DNA of 64,000 nucleotides from Cristatella mucedo (taxonomy: Eukaryota; Bryozoa; Phylactolaemata; Cristatellidae): contig WPIO01000032.1 in assembly GCA_009760855.2 (NCBI GenBank), positions 4,480,270 through 4,544,269 on the forward strand. Reading direction: 5' to 3'. Positions 57,299 through 64,000 of the stretch are shown here, piece by piece. The position numbers and the translations under genes are program-made. Position 1 is the first letter of the stretch. Each line of letters begins with the position of its first letter. Below the pieces are notes generated by a model, which worked only from the letters and a program-made list of their open reading frames with translations, did no database searches and was not told the DNA's origin.

Positions 57299-57403
57299 GG
57301 AAAACTGGCAGATTGATCCGTTTCCTAACTTTCAAAAAGAATCTGCAGCTAATTGAAGCAAAAGCACAGGAAGCCTCACTGGACTACATTGTGGTTGCAA
57401 AAG
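57299..57403 (+). CDS. Candidate host exon, phase 1-1, unknown product
   Basis: A pyrimidine-rich tract and ACAAAG precede a 105-nt stretch ending at AAAG|GTAGGA. The only frame open across it (57,265-57,468) reads GKTGRLIRFLTFKKNLQLIE, then AKAQEASLDYIVVAK: a lysine-rich helix-like stretch with no stop and balanced composition, unlike the surrounding debris. The acceptor side and first 26 nt are duplicated at 51,340-51,364, where the tandem junction cuts the rest away. No cysteines, so not an antistasin module. Product unknown; it could be chance. Confidence 0.25.
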
Positions 57404-58834
57404 GTAGGAAAGTTTTCAATGGTTCAACTGGAAGCCAGATTCGTAAAGTTCACTGTATTTTGAGCTGATAGGAACTAGCATTTTAGAAAGCCAGACACAT
57501 CCAGCCTTGACCGCTCTCAACTAGCCTGGCTTAAAGCTGTTACTAGCTCTTAAGTGGGGAGTTTTTGCTCCCGAAAAACAGTCCAATAGTGAATTTAAAT
57601 TCATCAGCTGCTTACTGCAGATGAACGGAAGAAATTAGGTCGAGGAAGTCCTGCCGGCCCACTGTCTAGTACAAATCTTAGTTCGTACCGAGTTATCCTA
57701 GTTTCCTACTGTTTAAGCAACCCTATGCCAGTGGTGTGTGTGGTTCTATTAGCTAAATACTGGTCATGAGGCTGGAGTAGGCATACCTAGAGTATTCCCA
57801 TGGAGGCTACTCTAAGGGACGCCAACCAAAATACACCCGGATAACACTGCCATAACCGACAAGCTAATTGGGATAGCTATAACATGAAATGACCTTGGCC
57901 TGTGGGCATGCATCTTAGCTACTTAAGGAGACATATTTAGCTGTTTATTGCCCTCTCTGCCTTGAGACATGGCTTAGTCAGTGCCATGTATGGTACATAG
58001 AATGGTGCATTGCCTTGTTTCCTTCGAATTGATTTCACTAGTTAGCTCGGCCACAGGAACTCTTTCATTTGTAGCCAAAAAGAGAGAATTACGCCGGTTT
58101 CGATCAATCAGCAATGCCTGGTAAGTGCCATCCTTAATGCAGCCTCTTGCCGTAGTTTCTAGCTATACAAAGCCAGCGAGGATAGGTTCGATTCTGTAGC
58201 CAACAACAAAACTCGAACAGCTTAAGCTCAGTCATTATCACTGAACTAGCTACACAAAAATCCTGTGGCAAGAAGACTCAGCACCAACAGCCAAAATGCT
58301 ATTAGGGTGTCATTTTTAGAATGATTTCGGCTAGTTTTCGGGCACGGTAGATAAGAATCCATCTTGTGCTATATGCTGAGGGGACTTGCAGGCCGAATCA
58401 GGGAATTGTGTAGGGAAAGGTGATTTGCTTACATCCTGCTTTTACCAGCAACTGGTAGGTCTACTGTGTACTGATAGTAAGGCATTGATTTTACAGGGTT
58501 TCATCGTATCCTTGGCTCACTACATAGATCCTTGTACGTTTCAGGCATGCGATGCTGCATTTTAACACAGGAAACACCACACAGTAAAGCTAGCACTATG
58601 CCGAAGTGAGGGATAAGTATGACACGACAAGTAGCATTGAGAAATTCGCTTTCGAAGATTAAATACGCTGTAACAGGGCTTAAATGCATACAGGATAGTC
58701 TGAATGATCGGCTCAAAATTTGCAAACCCAATCTTCATCAGTAAATGAGTCAGCCTGTAAGCAAGATTTTCCACGTAGTTCTCAGTTTCGCAAGACCACA
58801 ACCATTTCAGCTGGGTAATGGTAATTTCGAAAGG
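57404..58834 (+). other. Unassigned single-copy stretch
   Basis: Not repeated elsewhere in the window. A tRNA-like trace is visible on the minus strand at about 58,180-58,262 (TAGTTCAGTGATAATGAC, then GTTCGAGTTTTG), possibly an old SINE. The minus-strand frames at 58,501-58,801 overlap each other and match nothing known. Confidence 0.3.
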
Positions 58835-58941
58835 TAGACAATAATCTGGTCATGTGATCTGATTGGCAGTGCATAACAACCTCACGCTTAGCAACGAACT
58901 GCTATTCACTGCTCAGAGCAGATCGAGCAACTAATGTGAAG
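58835..58941 (+). promoter_or_regulatory. Upstream region of antistasin copy R, TATA decayed
   Basis: Aligns with the L and M promoters, but the TATA position reads GCATAACAACC (58,871-58,881) instead of GTATAAAAACC, and the E-box is CATGTG (58,851-58,856) instead of CACGTG. Copy R therefore lacks a canonical TATA box and may use a different or weaker start. Confidence 0.45.
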
Positions 58942-59020
58942 ATGAGCCGAACTGCAATCTCCTGTTGCGTTGCTGTTGCAACACTCCTGCTGGTAACAGC
59001 TGCCAGTGCGAGAAGTCCAG
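58942..59020 (+). CDS. Signal-peptide exon 1 of antistasin copy R
   Basis: 79 nt from ATG to the donor GTTCGT, phase 1. Encodes MSRTA followed by ISCCVAVATLLLVTAASA and RSPG: short basic n-region, long hydrophobic core, A-S-A cleavage site. Length, start and donor are the same as in copy L exon 1 (5,811-5,889), with conserved ISCC-VA and LLLV. Substitutions are conservative in the core and freer near the cleavage site, as expected of a real signal peptide. Confidence 0.8.
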
Positions 59021-60238
59021 GTTCGTAGCAACTTGCATGTCTGCCTGCGAAAAGCCGGAGCATTGCATTCAATTAACGTTCTTAATTTTATTATTATCTA
59101 TAAATTATCTTGAATTGTCACCAGCCTCTGATATCAGGTGACGTCAGTAGAGTATACTGTGGTCACAACAACAAGGTGGCCATGAATAGCTGGAAAGTGG
59201 TAAACATTTTATTCATAGTTCGCTATAAACTTTATAGCACAAGTTATGTTTAAGCATCAGCAGATCGATCAAACTTTCATTTTACGAAAATACCCAGATG
59301 GTCTTGATGCATCAAGTTTGTAATTTGATTTCATGAAGCAACTATCTTGATAGAGCATAGTGCTGGGGTGCCACTGTTTATACGTTTACGTAAAAATTAT
59401 TTAAGCAACATATGTTGCACCTGTATTTATAATTATATAACTTTAATATAAAAAAAATTAGTGAGAGCTGCCTGGCTTCAGGCATGTTTTAAAAGACTGC
59501 TTTTAAACTAAGTTGGATAGTATAGAATCAATGTTTTGTATTTAAGCAATAAGAATATGTAAGTTTAAAAATCAAATGACTAAGACCATTTTAAGTTTCT
59601 GAACTAGTTTAGTTAAGCTGCATCATAGTAATGGAGGTCAGCACGGCTGGCTCCTTTAGCTTCATAAAGACTCTTGCACGTTTGGAAAAAGCCAGTAACA
59701 CATAAGACGATGCAATAAATTACGATACAAAAATTAATATATTTACGTTGATGTATACGAAATTCATTGGAGTGAAAAAGTATGCATTGATTTGGAAAAA
59801 TGTACCAATGAATTAACTGTCGCGAAAGCAGCATGCACAAACTATCGTGGATGGAAATGAGTTTGTAGGAATCATCATTGAAATACCAGCTGAAACAGGC
59901 ATTAAATATTTTATTATTGTTCTGACAATAGCGTACAAGATTATTTTTGCTTTGCTGCTAAACTCGCTTATTTGTCAGCTGCCAAGCCCGAGTAAAATTG
60001 AATGTCTTTCTTGTATAGTCTTAGCTACCACAAGCTTAATTTTTTATTGTACATGGTTTCCCACAAACTAATATCCTAAACGATATATCTCACTGTAGAA
60101 TTATTGTGTGGGTTTTCTTTGATTTGATTTTAAAGGTGATAAGAAGTGTATTTTTTGCAGCAAACTATCAGTTTACAATTCTAGCCATGCTTCTCCAAAT
60201 AAATCTACAGTATGTATTCCCTCTGATCTTTTCAGTAG
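59021..60238 (+). other. Intron 1 of copy R
   Basis: 1.2 kb, free of recognisable mobile elements, matching parts of intron 1 of copies M and L. The acceptor end is CTTTTCAGTAG, a tandem NAGNAG site. Confidence 0.6.
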
Positions 60239-60319
60239 TAAGATGTCCGCCTGTTTGTTTGATCTACTGCCCTTTCGGTAATGTCTTGGACAGCAATGGA
60301 TGCCCTATATGCGAATGCA
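60239..60319 (+). CDS. Antistasin module exon 2 of copy R
   Basis: 81 nt, phase 1-1, donor GTAAGT. Reads RCPPVCLIYC, PFGNVLDSNGC and PICEC: all six cysteines and the D-x-N-G-C and C-x-C motifs are present. The residue after the second cysteine, the presumed reactive-site P1 position, is Leu (followed by Ile), where copy L has Arg. By family knowledge this points to chymotrypsin- or elastase-like targets (inference). Using the upstream CAG acceptor would add one Val codon at 60,236-60,238. Confidence 0.88.
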
Positions 60320-61517
60320 GTAAGTATAGGCTTTCGAAAATTCAGAAATGTATTAGAATAATCCTAATTTAAGCTTTCTAACTATTATTTGTGGCTACTG
60401 CCTTTAACCATTTTATTTTTCATTCAGAAGCCAGCACACCGAACGTAAGTGTTCGAATTATAATGTTGAAATGATATTTGAAAAGTCTTAGCTAATAACA
60501 CTCACATAATAATGATTCAGTTAGAGTGGTTTCCTGGCTCGCGAATTAAGGCTTAAAAATGTGTCATTAACTATATTCTTATCCCTCGTAATAGCCTTAA
60601 ATAGTGATTGGCTTGTGTGTAAAATCCTTAAGCTAGGGAACGAACAGATGTAGAAGAGAAAATACCACCATTTTCCAACGTTTAGCCTCCTAATTAACAG
60701 CACGACCTTAAACTGACTTTTTCCCTTAACTGTATTAAAATTATTAACGACGACATCGTTCTTGCTATTGCAAAGCTTAAGTAATAAACCAGTTCTGCAT
60801 CTAATCTATGACTACCGATCAAACACGAACGATACAGTTTCTTTGATCGATGCTGTCATCGAGAAATGTAATATAAAAAGATGCTCAAATAATGTATAAA
60901 GTCTCCACATTAAGCACAGCTTTCAGAAATGTCGGCCGGGCAGCACTAAGATTAAAAATAGAATATGAGTAAACAAACTAAAAGTTAAAAGTCGCTTTGT
61001 TTCTCAGTATTAAACTGAAAAACTAGAAACCCTTGCAAAAAAGGGTTGGTTTTACTAGTGCAATCATACGTACTATTATGAGGAAATATTTTCAATAGCA
61101 ATCACATAAAACAAAAATCTAAGTCTCACAAATCGGTGCGTTTGCTTGAAATTGTGATATATGCTATTAGTGTGCTATTGATAATGACATGATGAATTAG
61201 TTTTTCATTTGATGCATTACGGAATCAGATTATGCTCAGTGATTCATAAATCAAACAGTTATTTAAGAAAGCAAATACTTTTGAGACAAGTGGTTTTAAA
61301 TCTGAATTAAAAAAAGACTTGATTTATGCAAAAAATAGGAGCAGCTTACAAAATTAATGGTCAGATAGAACTAATTAGGGTATTACTACTAAAAAGCAAC
61401 TTTATCGATTTTTTTCTATGGCTACTGAATAGTCTTGGACCTTTATTTGTTTCAAAACCTCTTCCCTGTTCGCTAGGATTAAATTTTCAAGATCTGTTTT
61501 TTCACGGGCTCTAGGAA
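60320..61517 (+). other. Intron 2 of copy R
   Basis: Matches 27,934-29,227 of copy M (without its SINE) and 864-1 of copy L in reverse. No exon found before the vestige at 61,518. Confidence 0.55.
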
Positions 61518-61548
61518 GATGAGAATGGATGTGAAATACTTACATGCA
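61518..61548 (+). pseudogene. Vestigial antistasin module exon in copy R
   Basis: Reads DENGCEILTC directly before an intact donor (GCAGTAAGTTGG), the same ending and downstream bases as exon 3 (GCAGTAAGTTGA). The 5' half of the module has lost its frame: a TAG lies just upstream and no acceptor in the right phase is evident. Likely the relic of a third module between exons 2 and 3, also present as a relic in copy M (29,228). Confidence 0.55.
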
Positions 61549-61667
61549 GTAAGTTGGCGGCTACTTTTTAATTTCATTTCACTCCTAGCAGTTCATTTTA
61601 TCCACTGCGGCAGTGCAAGGATGACCAAAGGTGTTGACAAAACTGTACCTATTAATCGCAGCACTTG

Positions 61668-61905
61668 CTGGGTACTCCGGATTCACCCTTCGTGTGCTCA
61701 TACGTGCTCACACTGTGCACACGAACACGAGCCATGATTGTGTTGTGCCACTGTGCTTTTTCCCTCGAACCATATTATGATTGTTAACACTGCATTTTCT
61801 TACTAACCACTTTCTCATGCTGCCATTACAGCATATACAAGTTGTCCCGAAAAAGATAAAGTTACTCTTGGGTGAGATGCAAGTTTATAATTATTATTAT
61901 AAAAT
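61668..61905 (+). mobile_element. Old LINE-B 3' remnant in copy R
   Basis: Shares GCTGGGTACTCCGGATTCACCC and CACTGTGCAC-type words and the ATTATTATTATAA tail with 29,383-29,640. Inserted before the M/R duplication. Confidence 0.65.
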
Positions 61906-62751
61906 GACTGTTCTGACTCTGAATCAATAATATTAGCTTCTGGACCTAAACAACGTCGAGTTTGACTGGTACTGCCCAGGTTGTAATTTTGTTACCTCGG
62001 CCTCAGAGAAATCTGGTCTTTTTACAAGTTCGTCTGATCATACGTGTCTCATATGCATGGTATTTTACCGAACAAAAAAATCACCAGCGGCCCTTCGATT
62101 TGCAGCCTCCGGCCACAAAAAGCAGCACCAGACATTCTTGTATATTATTAGGACAAAAACGTTTATTAATATAATATATATAATTACCGTTAGACTTGTA
62201 GGATTATCCTATTATTACCATTAAAACTAAATGTAGCTGCCAGCTTATAATGCCCAGTATGATTGAAGTAATGCAATACAATTCGGTATTCTTAATATCG
62301 ATAATTTGTATTAACTTGTTATAGCTTTAATTTACACGGCGAATGATAACGATTTAAACCAAAATAAATGTATTCCCCCTTGATAGCATTATCATATTCT
62401 GATATTCAGCTACATTTTCAATAGAATTCTTGTTCAATTGTGATGAATATTCACATGTATTTTAATAAATACGAGCACACATGTGGGTACTTCTCATATA
62501 AATGGAACTTGTGAGAATTTAATTTTCATGATGCCCCTGGGCACTAACTTGTTAGTCTGCCTGTAAAAACTCTATAGATACTTTTGGGGGAAAATCAGAA
62601 CGACCTTCTCTTTTACGCGAAATTTCGTGGGACTAAAATGTAGCACTCTAATGACTTTAGTTGTCGGTAGCAAGAGACTAATCTGAAAACACAGCTTTAA
62701 TATATGTAGCCATCTCAAAACTAACGCCTGTCTAACTAATTTTTGTTGAAG
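61906..62751 (+). other. Intron before exon 3 of copy R
   Basis: Matches 29,641-30,187 plus 33,156-33,432 (copy M) and 37,790-38,653 (block beta). No element or exon found. It supplies the empty site for LINE-B B6. Confidence 0.55.
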
Positions 62752-62844
62752 AACCCTCACCGGTATGTGAGCCTGTACTGTGCAAGATGTATTGTCCAAA
62801 CGGATTCAAGAAAGACGAAAACGGCTGTGAATTTTGTTCCTGCA
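62752..62844 (+). CDS. Antistasin module exon 3 of copy R
   Basis: 93 nt, phase 1-1, acceptor TTTTTGTTGAAG, donor GTAAGT. Reads PSPVCEPVLCKMYC, then PNGFKKDENGCEFCSC: a complete six-cysteine antistasin module with the CPNG and DENGC signatures seen in leech inhibitors. The presumed P1 residue is Lys, followed by Met, suggesting trypsin/plasmin-type targets (inference). Two decayed copies are found at 33,433 and 38,654. It is the best match to the family in the window. Confidence 0.92.
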
Positions 62845-64000
62845 GTAAGTTGACAGGCGACTCACAAGCTACAATTGTTTCCAAAGCTGTCAAGTAATGA
62901 TCTTAATGTACAATTGCACACTAAATAAGCCAATCCTCTATGAAATAATAAGCTGCTTTTGCTCCTATGCCTGTTTTGCTGAAATTAAAAAGGTCAAAAA
63001 CATTGAGCGATTCCGATGAGGTCCGATTGTTTACAAGATTTTCTTTGCAACTTGCAAACTAGATAATTAAACTGAGCTTGAAAGAGGCTAGCTGATTTAA
63101 AAGCCTAATTTTATTAGCGGCAGAAGAGATTAAACACAGCGATGTAACGTGATAAAGATAATACCAACATGTCTATTGAAATATAAAAACAATACCTACA
63201 TTCCAAACTGTGTCATACAGCCTGATAATCAATCAAACTTCTCTAGGCTAGTTAAATTAGTGAAATGGAAGAACATCCACATACTAGTAAGATAATGAAA
63301 ATATAAAATTTCAGTAAGCACACTTATTACAAGGTCACACCATAATTTCAAGAGGAACATGATAATATTAGGCTGATGTTTAAATTTCGTCAGAGCGACG
63401 TTTTGTAAGTATGTCATGAGTTCTAGGCTTTTTGGAAAAGTTGTTTTGTATGCGAGTCGTAAAAAATCCTGCAGCTTACTTTTCTTCAATAGTGCACATG
63501 TATACTATTGCTTATGGAATCAAAATCATTTAGAAACTCCTCAGTGACATGCGAGCAATGTTGAATTGATTTTACAAATTTGGCCTAGATCATTGATGTT
63601 ACGACTCAGAGATTGAAAAGTTATTCCTTTCCTTGATATTTTTCTTGTATTTTGATTTCAGGTTCCAGTAATTTACAAAATAAATTGTTTTTGTAATATA
63701 CTAACAGTCCAAAAATCTAATCACACCCTTCTGTTGTTAGTCTTAGGATAAGAATCATCAGCTAAAGATTGATTATTGGTTTAATTTTACCTGTATTTTG
63801 TTTACATTTACTCTTTACGTAACCCAAAATAATTTGTTACTGTCTGTTTCTCAAACAAGCCTAAACTCTTAAATGCATGTTAGGTAGGAGAGTTTTCCAT
63901 CGCTCGCTCAAAGCTTTAAGCCGCGTTTAGTAGCTTGCAATAAATAACACACTTCATCTCAAGCAACAGACAAGTAGTGAAAAGCTTAGCTAAGTCAGGA
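62845..64000 (+). other. Intron after exon 3 of copy R, to window edge
   Basis: Co-linear with 33,526-34,650 (alpha) and 38,747-39,800 (beta). Ends inside the old antisense LINE-A 3' remnant (63,870-64,000). No exon seen. Confidence 0.55.

Larger units (their letters stand above)
51365..57325 (+). repeat. Large tandem duplication, unit 2 (6.0 kb)
   Basis: Second copy of 44,884-51,364. It retains a LINE-A/X stretch (51,447-51,880), a LINE-A 3' end and a GC-rich insert that unit 1 lacks, and misses the SINE-bearing 1.55 kb of unit 1. After 57,325 the sequence no longer matches the start of the unit, marking the outer edge. Confidence 0.8.
58942..64000 (+). other. Antistasin-type inhibitor gene copy R (3' end outside window)
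   Basis: Gene-level entry. Signal exon 58,942-59,020, module exon 60,239-60,319, vestigial module 61,518-61,548 (probably skipped), module exon 62,752-62,844. All donors and acceptors used are phase 1, so every junction keeps the frame and modules can be added or lost without frameshift. The predicted product is a secreted inhibitor of serine proteases with at least two modules. It is the most complete copy in the window. No stop codon or polyadenylation site is reached before the right edge. Confidence 0.8.

Noticed and set aside
1-64000. CRISPR arrays, rRNA genes, bacterial operons or phage modules
   Set aside because: No regular short repeat-spacer pattern, no rRNA core sequences, and the gene structure is clearly intron-bearing eukaryotic.
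1-64000. LTR retrotransposon or endogenous retrovirus
   Set aside because: The inverted and tandem repeats are not LTR pairs: no TG…CA ends, primer-binding site or gag/protease/integrase frames. All reverse-transcriptase sequence is of the LINE type.

Overview
This is a eukaryotic, AT-rich, intron- and retrotransposon-dominated window with no bacterial-style gene organisation. The only recognisable host coding sequence is a set of short exons for a secreted antistasin-type protease inhibitor: a signal-peptide exon followed by separate phase-1/phase-1 exons, each encoding one six-cysteine antistasin module. This family is best known from leeches, and also occurs in other annelids, cnidarians and molluscs. 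The modules look leech-like, so I infer an annelid, most probably a leech. That identification is an inference.

Layout. (1) 1-5,950: gene copy L on the minus strand. Exon 1 (5,811-5,889) and exon 2 (865-945) are intact, a TATA box and an E-box lie upstream, and intron 1 is interrupted by one LINE-A and one LINE-B fragment. (2) 5,890-18,210: four head-to-tail copies of a ~2.46-kb unit. Each carries a copy of the L promoter region plus an old LINE-A remnant; two are interrupted by LINE-B insertions. (3) 18,211-22,440: a near-identical inverted copy of 11,530-14,951. (4) 23,800-29,300: an older inverted counterpart of the left side, carrying gene copy M on the plus strand. M has a TATA box and E-box but damaged exons. 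(5) 29,600-44,150: duplicated downstream intron blocks with two decayed copies of a later antistasin exon (33,433-33,525 and 38,654-38,746) and a ~3-kb LINE-B insertion. (6) 44,884-57,325: a head-to-tail duplication (6.5 kb + 6.0 kb) of LINE debris around a GC-rich segment of unknown nature. (7) 57,300-58,900: mostly unassigned sequence with one candidate exon. (8) 58,942-64,000: gene copy R on the plus strand, with intact signal exon, two intact module exons and one vestigial module exon; it runs off the right edge.

Two non-LTR retrotransposon families fill much of the window. LINE-A has a (TTACA)n-type 3' end and is usually a ~0.93-kb fragment of the reverse-transcriptase C-terminus plus 3'UTR. 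LINE-B is CR1/L2-like, has endonuclease and reverse transcriptase, a 3' hairpin and an (ATT)n tail. Two tRNA-derived SINE families are present; one appears to share the LINE-B 3' end.

How it fits together: the window looks like a segmentally duplicated and partly inverted antistasin multigene locus. Copies L and R look functional and carry different predicted reactive-site residues, while M is decaying. All alignments were made by eye, so boundaries are approximate (usually within 5-20 bases) and no identity values were computed.
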